Positions 1 to 7,083 are shown, counted from the stretch's first letter. The stretch is DNA of 12,243 nucleotides from Patescibacteria group bacterium (GCA_018829865.1 JAHJTR010000235.1:1-12243), one strand, 5' to 3'. Notes: generated from the letters alone by a model not told the origin. Numbers and translations are program-made.

Positions 1-3
1 CAA

Positions 4-1137
4 TTATATATAATACCTCGGAATCCCCTCTCTTAGCCTGGTTAGTACCTCGTAGTTGATTGTACCTAGTTGGCCTGCTACTTCTTCGGCTGTGATCTCC
101 TCCTCACCCTGACAACCTATTAAAACTGATTCGTCTCCTATGCTCACATCGTCAATACCTGTGATGTCGACTACTGTTACATTCATCGATATCTGGCCGA
201 TGATTTTGGCGCGACGACCGCTTATGAGTGCGTAGCCGTAATTGCTGAGGCCGCGATCTAGGCCATCGTAATAACCGATCGGGAGAATCGCTACATCGGT
301 ATCTCGGCGGGTTTTCATTGTGCAGCCATAACCCACGCAACAGCTTTCGGGAATTGTCTTGAGGCCGGAGACTCTGGTTTTTAGGGTGAGGCTTGGTTTG
401 AGTTGAATGCCTTTTTGATTGCTCCATTTTTTAATCTCCTTGTTGGGGAAATATCCGTAAATTGAAAGACCCGGGCGAACGAGATTAAAATGGCTGCCCG
501 GATATCTGATGGTTGCGCCGCTGTTGCTTGAATGAATATATTTGGCGCAGATACCCTGCGACTTGAGAGTGGATAAGAGATCGGTGAGCACATTAAATTG
601 CTCTTTAAAAAAGTGCGTGTTGCCAACATACTCGGATGTGGCGAAATGTGTGCCTATTCCTTCTATTTCGATGTTTTTTAGTCCGTTAATGCTTCTAATC
701 GTTTCGAGAGCTTTTGAGGGCATAACTCCCCTTCTGCTCATTCCTGTGTCTATTTTTAGATGCACTTTGGCTGTTTGATGCTCGAGTGCGCATTGCTCTG
801 AAATTTGCTTTGCGTCGTCTAAACTAAAAATAAGAAAACTTGCGTTCAGGGCTGCTGCCGCTGCAATTAGCTCTTTTTGAATTGTGCCGATAATCAAAAC
901 CGGTAAATTCACTCCTTGATCTCTAATAATTTGCAATTCAGTAAATGAATCAATACAAATCCAGTCAACTTGGCTCTCGGCGACAATTTTGGCTACACCC
1001 TCAAGCCCATGACCATAGGCGTTGCCTTTAATACAGGGGGCCAGCAGGCAATTGCCGCCTATTAAATTACGCAGCGCAGACACATTATGCTTGATGTTTT
1101 TTGAGGATATTTCGATCCAGGTTAAATCGTTTGTCAT
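4..1137 (-). CDS. alr: Alanine racemase, PLP-dependent
   Basis: Interconverts L- and D-alanine in the cytoplasm and so supplies D-Ala for the peptidoglycan stem peptide. The usual fold-type III landmarks are present, numbered from the upstream GTG at 1167: the PLP lysine K47 in 'IKGNAYGHG', 'DTGMSRRG' (140-147), 'RPGLSIYG' (231-238), the catalytic tyrosine Y280 in 'VGYG', 'SMNVTVVDIT' (327-336) and the family C-terminus 'NYEVLTRLREGIPRYYI'. Length (377-387 aa) is normal and no key residue is missing. I prefer the ATG at 1137 because 'MTNDLTWIEIS' matches usual Alr N-termini and AAGG lies upstream; the GTG at 1167 (10 residues longer, no Shine-Dalgarno) is the alternative. The gene has its own promoter and is separated from the ftsB-like gene by a terminator. 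The stop lies three bases from the window edge, so its downstream context is unseen. Confidence 0.95.
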   Translation of the reverse strand: MTNDLTWIEISSKNIKHNVSALRNLIGGNCLLAPCIKGNAYGHGLEGVAKIVAESQVDWICIDSFTELQIIRDQGVNLPVLIIGTIQKELIAAAAALNASFLIFSLDDAKQISEQCALEHQTAKVHLKIDTGMSRRGVMPSKALETIRSINGLKNIEIEGIGTHFATSEYVGNTHFFKEQFNVLTDLLSTLKSQGICAKYIHSSNSGATIRYPGSHFNLVRPGLSIYGYFPNKEIKKWSNQKGIQLKPSLTLKTRVSGLKTIPESCCVGYGCTMKTRRDTDVAILPIGYYDGLDRGLSNYGYALISGRRAKIIGQISMNVTVVDITGIDDVSIGDESVLIGCQGEEEITAEEVAGQLGTINYEVLTRLREGIPRYYI

Positions 1138-1193
1138 CGGGGTTTTAACCTTCAAGTTATTATTCACTGTGATTTGTTTATATTTTTGCAGAA

Positions 1194-1222
1194 ATTATAT
1201 GAGGTTATTTTGTTAAACGCAA
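1194..1222 (-). promoter_or_regulatory. Sigma-70-like promoter of alr
   Basis: On the minus strand, TTGCGT (1222-1217) is followed after 17 bp by a perfect TATAAT (1199-1194). Transcription would start near 1187, about 20 nt before the GTG at 1167 and 50 nt before the ATG at 1137. It lies just downstream of the ftsB-like terminator, so alr is probably its own unit. The -35 matches consensus at only 3 of 6 bases. Confidence 0.6.
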
Positions 1223-1234
1223 GCCTTGTATTTC

Positions 1235-1257
1235 AAAAAACACCATGATTTACGGTG
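1235..1257 (-). terminator. Rho-independent terminator after the ftsB-like gene
   Basis: Read on the minus strand: CACCGT (1257-1252), loop AAATC, ATGGTG (1246-1241), then six T (1240-1235). The stem has six pairs, one of them G-T. It begins about 25 nt after the stop of the ftsB-like gene and ends just before the alr promoter. Confidence 0.7.
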
Positions 1258-1281
1258 ATGATATTCTTTTTCTGTGATTTT

Positions 1282-1677
1282 TTAAATTTCAAAGAAATAG
1301 TACCACCATTTCCCTGGTGTGCTGAGCCTGCGGTATTTTTTTATTGAATCGGCCTCTTTGATTGAGACCTCGGTTTCGCTGACCACTTCTTCATCCAACA
1401 ACACTATCACCTCTTCGCCGGGCCTGATTAAACCGAATTGTTCTTTGGCGATTTTTTCGGCATAAGCATCCGACTCAAAATAATTCAAATCATCGAGATT
1501 CGATTGGTATTCTGCGGTTATCTCTTCATTTTTATTCTTAAAACTATCAATATGGCGATCCAGTAAATAGCTCGTGTAGACTGAATTCGTGAGCGTGTAA
1601 ATCATGTATGCCACGATAACAAATCCCATACTTAGGAGTATTTTTGAGATTTTGTAGTTATGATGATTTGTAACCAT
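1282..1677 (-). CDS. FtsB/DivIC-like septum formation initiator
   Basis: Small bitopic membrane protein of 131 aa. A short N-terminal cytoplasmic stretch is followed by one membrane segment (about residues 12-29), a polar coiled-coil stretch (about 38-66) and the family signature 'ESDAYAEKIAKEQFGLIRPG' (68-87). That architecture is typical of FtsB/DivIC, which joins FtsL and FtsQ/DivIB in the divisome and signals septal wall synthesis; this role is inferred from the family. A variable linker leads to an aromatic tail 'GKWWYYFFEI', longer than in E. coli FtsB. The ATG has no evident Shine-Dalgarno. The gene follows the LCP gene by 75 bp in the same direction and ends at a terminator. FtsB and DivIC cannot be told apart here, so no symbol is given. 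Confidence 0.8.
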   Translation of the reverse strand: MVTNHHNYKISKILLSMGFVIVAYMIYTLTNSVYTSYLLDRHIDSFKNKNEEITAEYQSNLDDLNYFESDAYAEKIAKEQFGLIRPGEEVIVLLDEEVVSETEVSIKEADSIKKYRRLSTPGKWWYYFFEI

Positions 1678-1717
1678 TGGTGTTTTTTTTAGCTCTAAAA
1701 AAATATCACAAACGAAT

Positions 1718-1745
1718 ATTTTAGTAAAAAGTAAATATCTGTGAT
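1718..1745 (-). promoter_or_regulatory. Possible promoter of the ftsB-like gene
   Basis: On the minus strand, ATCACA (1745-1740) and TAAAAT (1723-1718) are 16 bp apart in the 75-bp gap after the LCP stop. The start would lie about 33 nt before the ATG. The -35 is poor (4 of 6), and the region is so AT-rich that chance matches are easy. Confidence 0.3.
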
Positions 1746-1752
1746 TGCGTTT

Positions 1753-3063
1753 TTACTCCTGCAGAACCAGTCTACCGATATACTGCTGAATTTCTTTATA
1801 ATTGCCTTTATTCGGCAGCAAAATGTATTGACCCTGAATATTTTTATTGGGATAGAGATAGTTTGAGGTATCAATAGTATTGCCTCTCTTAAGCTTAAAA
1901 CTCTTATAGTTATTGATAAATTTTGCGCCGTCCGTGAGGCCAATATCCGTGATCAGATTTTTGGAAATTATTTTATAGATGTCTTCTATCCTGTCGATGT
2001 TTTCTACGAAATCATATTGTTTTGCTTTGTTGATGAGTGCCTGAATAACGGCTTGCTGCCTCTTGGCGCGATCGAAATCTGAAGTGCTTTTGCGACTTCT
2101 GGCAAATTTTAGTGCCGTTTGTCCATCTAAATGATGATTGCCTTTTTTGAGCGAAAAAGTTGAATAGGTATAATTCGGGCCCGGGTAAAGAGTGTCGTTT
2201 AGGTCTTGCTCGTTGTAGATGTCTATTCCTCCCATAAGATCGACAATTTCTATGAATCCCTGCAAATTCACCACAACGTAATTGTTAATCGGCAAACCGC
2301 TTATTTCGGTAATATATTCGGCGATTTTATTTGCGCCGTATAAATTATAAACCGAATTGATTTTGCGACCGTGAACAAATAGATCGCGCGGTATGCTGAT
2401 CAGGGAAATCGTCTGAAGTTTGGGATTGATGGATGCTACCATAATTGTGTCCGTGAGAGTACCGTGTGTGCCAAGAATTAAAATATTTGTCAGCTCTTTG
2501 TACTCCTCTTTGTCGATTGTTATGAGTTTTTCGGGAGGAGTAGTCGCAGTGCCGGATTTAGCGCTTCGATTACTAAGAAGCATATTTGAGAGCGAATTCT
2601 GGACGGTTTTCATGCTTTTGACAGCCTCGGCTTTATTGATGCTGTCGCTGATTGAATTTAATTTGTCGTCGACGTTGTTAATAGAATTGATGGCCAGATT
2701 GAGGTAGTTTTCTCCATCAGTAATTTTATTGTTCAGGAGGTTGTTCTCATCTTTTAGCGTTCCAATTTCATCAATAAGTGAATTAACCTGAATTTCTTTT
2801 AAAGATAATTCTTGATCAATTTTTTGGTTCAAATGGACTACTCCTGAAACGAGAACGGTCATTGCCACGCAGATAAAGGCGATAGCCCATTTAACGTCTT
2901 TGTTGCCCAGCATGAACTTGGCTTTGCGGGAGTAGTTTTGGGATGCTCTGTAGTCGGGATGATCTTTGGAAACCCTTTCGCAAACGAATAGCAGCCTTTC
3001 ATATTCTTTGTTTTCGAACATGTGCTTCAAGAGATCCGGTAGATTTTTGTTTTCGTTTTGCAT
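1753..3063 (-). CDS. LytR-CpsA-Psr (LCP) family protein, membrane-anchored
   Basis: 436 aa. LCP enzymes move glycopolymers from lipid carriers onto peptidoglycan outside the membrane. Layout: a basic, helical cytoplasmic segment (1-55); one membrane segment (about 57-78); a long coiled coil (about 80-165); a short linker; the LCP domain (about 190-435). Visible motifs are 'NILILGT' (193-199), 'DTIM' (205-208), 'SIPRDL' with R226 and D227, 'LDGQTALKFARSR' (312-324) and 'DFDRAKRQQ' (329-337). The loop between 'GT' and 'DTIM' is only five residues (HGTLT) and lacks the Asp and Arg found there in well-studied LCP enzymes. The ATG at 3063 is chosen because a very strong Shine-Dalgarno sits 9 nt before it and the ATPase stop is 4 nt away. 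The frame is open upstream to 3186, but that would overlap the ATPase by about 120 nt. The substrate is unknown. Confidence 0.88.
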   Translation of the reverse strand: MQNENKNLPDLLKHMFENKEYERLLFVCERVSKDHPDYRASQNYSRKAKFMLGNKDVKWAIAFICVAMTVLVSGVVHLNQKIDQELSLKEIQVNSLIDEIGTLKDENNLLNNKITDGENYLNLAINSINNVDDKLNSISDSINKAEAVKSMKTVQNSLSNMLLSNRSAKSGTATTPPEKLITIDKEEYKELTNILILGTHGTLTDTIMVASINPKLQTISLISIPRDLFVHGRKINSVYNLYGANKIAEYITEISGLPINNYVVVNLQGFIEIVDLMGGIDIYNEQDLNDTLYPGPNYTYSTFSLKKGNHHLDGQTALKFARSRKSTSDFDRAKRQQAVIQALINKAKQYDFVENIDRIEDIYKIISKNLITDIGLTDGAKFINNYKSFKLKRGNTIDTSNYLYPNKNIQGQYILLPNKGNYKEIQQYIGRLVLQE

Positions 3064-3067
3064 AAAT

Positions 3068-5737
3068 TTATTGATCACCTCCAAGTAATGCCGCCAGCCC
3101 TCCATCTGAGGGGGCTTGTGGTGGTGGCGGGCTATCATCGCCTTGCGGAGCACCGGACATATCAGGGGTCGCACTTGGCTGATCAAGGCCTGATTTAACC
3201 GGGGTTGTTACGTCAATTCCTATTCTGGAACAAATTTCTTGATCAACAAACATTCGTTTCCTAGCATACTTCATCCTGGAGTACTGTTTGGCAATTTTGT
3301 AAATTTTTTCGTTATGGTGTGGATCCCAAATTGTTTCAAGTGAGAATGGCCTTGATGTTGTGTTTTTGATATTTAGCTTTATATAGGCCTTAAAATTGGC
3401 GATTGAAATAATGTCTGATTCTGTTAATACGGGGGCGTACTCCTTACTTAAATATTCCGCATCCTCCGCACCAACTTTAAATGACATAAGTGTACCCACA
3501 TTACCAAATACGGCGTCACGAATTTTTGAACTTGTGGATCCGTATTTGGTCGAAACCAGCTGATTAATAAACTGATGCGCCATAATTAGACCCAGCTTGT
3601 ACTTTCTGGCTTCAGATAAGATTGAGCAAAAACTGTCGGTTGCGAAGTTTTGGAACTCATCCACATAGAGATAGAATGGTTTTCTGTCTTTTTCTAAAGT
3701 GTCTACTCGGCCCATTGCAGCCATTTGGATTCTGGCGACGATAATCAAGCCAAGTAATTGCGTATTTAAATCTCCGATTCTACCTTTGGATAAATTGATC
3801 AGAAGTATTTTTCCTGAATCCATACATTCCCTAATGTTGAATGAGGATTTTGTCTGGCCTATGGTGTTTCTCATTATTGAATTCGTGATGAAAGGGCCAA
3901 ATTTGGAACTGAAATAAGGGATCATCTCTTGTCTCTCTCTTTCCCCTGTATGGGCGTATTCATGCTCCCAGAAGGATCTGACTACGGGATTTTTTGTCTT
4001 GGCTACCTTGTGCTTCATAAAGGCGTCATCTGTGAAAATTCTTGGTACATCGATTAATGTTGCTCCTTCCTCTTGGTCTTCCATCAGCGTTAAACAGGCA
4101 TTTCTGAAATAATGCTGGATACGGGGACCGAAGATTTCATCTCCAAACAACTTGATAAATATCTCGGTCGCTTGACTTGACGCCATATCTTGCTGCTCGG
4201 GGGTTTTGGCTTCAAGAATATTAAGACCCATTGGCCTTTCTTGATCTGCGGGATCAAAATATATAACGTCTTTAACCCGATTTTTAGGGACGTAACCAAG
4301 CAAATCTTCAACTAAATCGCCGTGGGGATCGACCACGCATAATCCTTCTCCATTAGCCATATCTTGACGCGCCATATAATTGATAAATGCCGATTTACCT
4401 GTACCCGACTTACCAATTACATATTGATGGCGAGTTCTGTCGTCCTTGAGGAATCTGACCTCTTGTTTATCGCCGCGAAAAACATTATAACCAAGAAGAA
4501 CTCCCTCTTTGGGCAGATCGGGTGGTGCGGGTAAAACCTTATATTGAAGCCATCTAATGACCGGAGTGTAATTATATCTGCTATTTGGAAAATGAATCAC
4601 GGTGGCCAATTCTTCAGGTACGAGGATGTTTCTTTTTTTCTCAAGGAATCGCATTAAGCGGTATCTGTAATTGTGATAAAGTATCGGGAAACTGATTTTA
4701 TCGATAGGGACAATTCTGCGGTTCTGGAAGTAGTTCATTGAGGCATCCTTGAATAGATTGAAGGCTAAAACCATATTATTTAAGATTTCGGTGGTTCTGT
4801 GATCATTTTTTGCAGAGGCGAAAATCCTTATTGCCGTATCGAAGCCCACTTTGCCGGATTTTTCTCCTATTTGTTTTGCCACCTCTTCTTTGGCCGCAAG
4901 CATACGAACCAATGGATCGCCTTTGCTGCTGTCACCGGATGATGAATCTTTTATGATTTTGTCGTATCCCATAAATAGGCCTACAAAAAGATTATAGAAA
5001 AGTCCCAAACCGGGGATTTTAAATCTTCTTCCCCCCTTTTTGCCTTTAAACATGGCTGTACCAACATCCTCGGCTTTTTTTGCCCATCTGTCTGAGCGTG
5101 GCATTATTACGAATTGCATGCAGGCTCTCTCCCCTTCTTCAAGTTTTGAAAGCACGTTTGTCATGTCGTTGAGCGGGTCGTTTTCGATTTTTTTGTAGGT
5201 TTTGATCGGGAACCAGAATGGCTTTTTCTGGTACATGTAAAACCCTTTGTTGTAGTTATTTTTCTCGATAATTTTAGGCTCATCGGTAAACTGTATATCC
5301 GCATTCGGATAATATGAAGTGACTTGTTTGATAAGCATATCTGAGTAATAGGTATCAGTAATCAGATAAAAATCTATCAATTTGTTTTGAGCGACCATTT
5401 CTAATGAAATCCAAGCATGTTTGAGGATTTTTACTTTGATGGTGTTCCATAAATTAAGCTCCTCAATTTCATGAAGGGTTCTGTATAGTTGCTCCATAAT
5501 TGCGATTTTTTCTCTGAAATCTTTTTCCGTAGCCTTATCTTTATCTTTTGGAGAATCCTCGCGAGGTAGCAGTACGTGCAAAAAAACCAAATTCTTGTGC
5601 TGATATCTGGTATATGCATATCGAATGCCAAACCAGAGCAGCTTCCAACCGTAATAAATCACCGCAAGTATTACTAGCGTCCAGATGGATGCTGAAATCC
5701 AATTGGCTTTAAAGGCGTTTATAACGAAATTTATCAA
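3068..5737 (-). CDS. VirD4/TraG-like type IV secretion (coupling) ATPase
   Basis: 889 aa, membrane-anchored. A hydrophobic segment (about 12-30, perhaps to 38) is followed by a family-specific domain (about 45-400) that I cannot name, then a RecA-like motor of the VirD4/TraG/HerA type. The Walker A is 'GKSGTGKS' (442-449), followed by 'VVDPHGD' (468-474). The Walker B is 'FYLYVDEF' (688-695), and 'AHQF' (720-723) fits the later motor motif. The end is Pro/Gly/Asp-rich (about 845-889). Family members couple ATP hydrolysis to DNA or protein transfer across the inner membrane. No relaxase, VirB4 or pilin gene is adjacent, so a transfer role is inference. The predicted start is TTG at 5737: an in-frame TAA lies 9 nt before it, and no ATG follows before the membrane segment. 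No Shine-Dalgarno is seen. It has its own promoter and is coupled to the LCP gene. Confidence 0.88.
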   Translation of the reverse strand: MINFVINAFKANWISASIWTLVILAVIYYGWKLLWFGIRYAYTRYQHKNLVFLHVLLPREDSPKDKDKATEKDFREKIAIMEQLYRTLHEIEELNLWNTIKVKILKHAWISLEMVAQNKLIDFYLITDTYYSDMLIKQVTSYYPNADIQFTDEPKIIEKNNYNKGFYMYQKKPFWFPIKTYKKIENDPLNDMTNVLSKLEEGERACMQFVIMPRSDRWAKKAEDVGTAMFKGKKGGRRFKIPGLGLFYNLFVGLFMGYDKIIKDSSSGDSSKGDPLVRMLAAKEEVAKQIGEKSGKVGFDTAIRIFASAKNDHRTTEILNNMVLAFNLFKDASMNYFQNRRIVPIDKISFPILYHNYRYRLMRFLEKKRNILVPEELATVIHFPNSRYNYTPVIRWLQYKVLPAPPDLPKEGVLLGYNVFRGDKQEVRFLKDDRTRHQYVIGKSGTGKSAFINYMARQDMANGEGLCVVDPHGDLVEDLLGYVPKNRVKDVIYFDPADQERPMGLNILEAKTPEQQDMASSQATEIFIKLFGDEIFGPRIQHYFRNACLTLMEDQEEGATLIDVPRIFTDDAFMKHKVAKTKNPVVRSFWEHEYAHTGERERQEMIPYFSSKFGPFITNSIMRNTIGQTKSSFNIRECMDSGKILLINLSKGRIGDLNTQLLGLIIVARIQMAAMGRVDTLEKDRKPFYLYVDEFQNFATDSFCSILSEARKYKLGLIMAHQFINQLVSTKYGSTSSKIRDAVFGNVGTLMSFKVGAEDAEYLSKEYAPVLTESDIISIANFKAYIKLNIKNTTSRPFSLETIWDPHHNEKIYKIAKQYSRMKYARKRMFVDQEICSRIGIDVTTPVKSGLDQPSATPDMSGAPQGDDSPPPPQAPSDGGLAALLGGDQ
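3073..3082 (-). promoter_or_regulatory. Strong Shine-Dalgarno of the LCP gene, inside the ATPase gene
   Basis: The minus strand reads GGAGGTGATC, a near-complete complement of a typical 16S rRNA 3' end, 9 nt before the ATG at 3063. The same bases encode the last ATPase residues (GGA GGT GAT CAA then TAA). Ribosomes finishing the ATPase would be released on this site, which fits translational coupling. It fixes the LCP start. Confidence 0.85.
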
Positions 5738-5761
5738 TTGTTTTTTTTATTTAATCTTTTT

Positions 5762-5790
5762 ATTTTACCATTTTTAAGCCATTTTGTTAA
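5762..5790 (-). promoter_or_regulatory. Sigma-70-like promoter of the ATPase gene
   Basis: On the minus strand, TTAACA (5790-5785; 5 of 6 matches) and TAAAAT (5767-5762; 5 of 6) are separated by 17 bp, with TGG directly before the -10 (extended -10). It sits within the 54-bp gap after the 265-residue gene. Transcription would start near 5755, leaving an A-rich leader of about 18 nt before the TTG. No terminator separates it from the upstream gene, so read-through is also possible. Confidence 0.65.
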
Positions 5791-5791
5791 C

Positions 5792-6589
5792 TTAATTTAG
5801 GAGCTTTCGGTTTTCTATGTCGTTTTTTAGGTTTTCGAGCATTTCAGATAGGGATATTTTTATGAATTTGCGTAAATTCTCTACGTTTACGTCTTTTAGA
5901 GACATTCCTTCCAAGTAGTCTCTTAAAATGTAGGCTGCAAGTTGGACAACTATAAGTTTTGGCTTATTCTCGCCTATTTCAGTTGGTTCAAGTACGGTTT
6001 TTATTGTTTTGTGAGGATAATTAATCATGGCGTCGTTGATGGTCTGAAACCATAAATCCAGGGCGATTTTGACTTTTAAAGGCAAACTATCTTGGCTAAA
6101 GGCTGCAAGAGCGCGCTTATTAACTGCGTCTTGCGTGTTTTGGTAATTATTATATGCTTCGGTTTGAGATGCGGATAGGTGTGAGTTATTCGGATCTAAT
6201 GCTCCAAAATTGCCATTTTGAGACTGAATCCCGGTATTTACGGATTGTGGCGGATTTTTGCCTTCAGGCAATGTATAACTCACATTTATCTCTTTTTGCA
6301 CATCCAAGTTATCAAGTGAAATTATGCTGAGAATTACTGCAGCCGGTATGTTTTCGGCTAGCAGCTTGGCGATGAGGATCAAAATATTTTTTTTGCTTCC
6401 TGTTCTAATAAATTTAAGGAGAATCGAAACCAAATCATCCTCTTTTTTCTTCTGTTTCTGCTCCCCTTTTTGCATTGCTGCAATTTGGGCGGCATTTTTG
6501 CGCATTTGTTCTCTAAATGCTTCATATGCCTCGGGGCTCATTGCTCCGTCATTCTGATCCAACCCAATAAAACTGTCTATTCCACTCAT
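5792..6589 (-). CDS. Unrecognised 265-residue protein upstream of the ATPase
   Basis: I do not recognise this family. The N-terminus (1-50) is polar and helical, ending in a Lys/Gln/Glu-rich run (about 36-52). A hydrophobic stretch follows (about 68-91, 'NILILIAKLLAENIP' and on) with a Pro in the middle, which could be a membrane hairpin or a buried helix pair. Residues 100-160 are Asn/Gln/Ser/Pro-rich and probably flexible. The C-terminal part (about 165-262) looks helical, with alternating charged and aliphatic residues. There is no signal peptide and no cysteine. It starts with ATG at 6589 without a Shine-Dalgarno, behind a promoter giving a leader of about 18 nt. It lies 54 bp upstream of the ATPase in the same direction, so a partner role for that ATPase is plausible but unproven. 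Confidence 0.75.
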   Translation of the reverse strand: MSGIDSFIGLDQNDGAMSPEAYEAFREQMRKNAAQIAAMQKGEQKQKKKEDDLVSILLKFIRTGSKKNILILIAKLLAENIPAAVILSIISLDNLDVQKEINVSYTLPEGKNPPQSVNTGIQSQNGNFGALDPNNSHLSASQTEAYNNYQNTQDAVNKRALAAFSQDSLPLKVKIALDLWFQTINDAMINYPHKTIKTVLEPTEIGENKPKLIVVQLAAYILRDYLEGMSLKDVNVENLRKFIKISLSEMLENLKNDIENRKLLN

Positions 6590-6613
6590 TTTTGTAGGTT
6601 TAAAAGTAACACT

Positions 6614-6642
6614 ATTTTATTTGTTTTAGTGCTGATAAGCAA
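6614..6642 (-). promoter_or_regulatory. Promoter of the 265-residue gene
   Basis: On the minus strand, TTGCTT (6642-6637) and TAAAAT (6619-6614) are exactly 17 bp apart. Transcription would start near 6607, about 18 nt before the ATG. The -35 overlaps a 15-nt palindrome (6637-6651) that could be an operator. Confidence 0.5.
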
Positions 6643-6651
6643 CGGTTGCTT
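6637..6651. repeat. 15-nt palindrome over the -35 box
   Basis: AAGCAAC, one central G, then GTTGCTT: a perfect inverted repeat with 7-bp arms, overlapping the -35 of the 265-residue gene. It is not followed by a T run, so it is not a terminator. It has the size and symmetry of a repressor site, but a palindrome of this length can occur by chance in 12 kb. Confidence 0.4.
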
Positions 6652-6701
6652 TGTATTTGAGGAGGATAGAAGCGTGTAATCGGGATAGGACATTATTTTG
6701 C

Positions 6702-6729
6702 AAAAAAAGCCACCTTGACCGGTGGCTTT
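6702..6729 (-). terminator. Rho-independent terminator after rpmA
   Basis: Read on the minus strand: AAAGCCACC (6729-6721), loop of 6 nt, GGTGGCTTT (6714-6706), with T continuing to 6702. The 9-bp perfect stem with a T run is the strongest terminator in the window. It begins about 25 nt after the rpmA stop. On the plus strand only three T follow the stem, so it acts mainly for rpmA. Confidence 0.9.
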
Positions 6730-6753
6730 GTATAATTCTTTTTTTGATCTCTT

Positions 6754-7041
6754 TTATTTTGCTTGAACCGCCTCAATATTAATTACGGTGTTTTTGATGA
6801 TGCGTCCGTCGTATTTTTTCTTCTTCTGCTTAGTAAATTTAACTTTACCATCAGTTAGCGCAAATAAGGTAAAATCCTTGCCTGTGCCAACGTTTAGTCC
6901 TGCATGAAATTTAGTTCCTCTTTGGCGAATCAAAATGTTACCGGCCACAACCGGCTGACCACCATATTTTTTTACACCGAGTCTTTTCGATTTGGAATCT
7001 CTTCCATTCTTGGTAGATCCACCTGCTTTTTTATGTGCCAT
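6754..7041 (-). CDS. rpmA: Large-subunit ribosomal protein bL27
   Basis: 95 aa. bL27 sits at the base of the central protuberance of the 50S subunit, and its N-terminal tail reaches toward the peptidyl-transferase centre. The N-terminus 'MAHKKAGGSTKNGRDSKSKR' is diagnostic, followed by 'LGVKKYGGQPVVAGNILIRQ' and 'RGTKFHAGLNVG'. It begins directly with the mature-type MAHKK sequence, so it lacks the cleaved extension seen in Firmicutes bL27. The C-terminal part is Lys-rich and slightly longer than in E. coli. It is not preceded by rplU (bL21), its usual partner; the upstream gene encodes a secreted discoidin-repeat protein. The ATG has no clear Shine-Dalgarno. Expression is probably from the promoter at 7084-7112 and ends at the terminator at 6702-6729. 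Confidence 0.97.
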   Translation of the reverse strand: MAHKKAGGSTKNGRDSKSKRLGVKKYGGQPVVAGNILIRQRGTKFHAGLNVGTGKDFTLFALTDGKVKFTKQKKKKYDGRIIKNTVINIEAVQAK

Positions 7042-7083
7042 ACTGAATTTTAATTAAAGATGTTAGTGCTTTTTAGCAGCGAT

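Noticed and set aside
1700..1722. Hairpin followed by T residues after the LCP gene (minus strand)
   Set aside because: The 7-bp stem is entirely A-T with a 9-nt loop and would be too unstable for a convincing terminator.
3064..3186. Upstream extension of the LCP gene to an ATG at 3186
   Set aside because: It would overlap the ATPase gene by about 120 nt, and its residues (His/Pro/Arg-rich) do not look like an LCP N-terminus. The ATG at 3063 has the strong ribosome site.
6715..6736. TTGACC and TATAAT on the plus strand as a promoter
   Set aside because: The boxes are only 10 bp apart, inside and next to the rpmA terminator, and no plus-strand gene follows.
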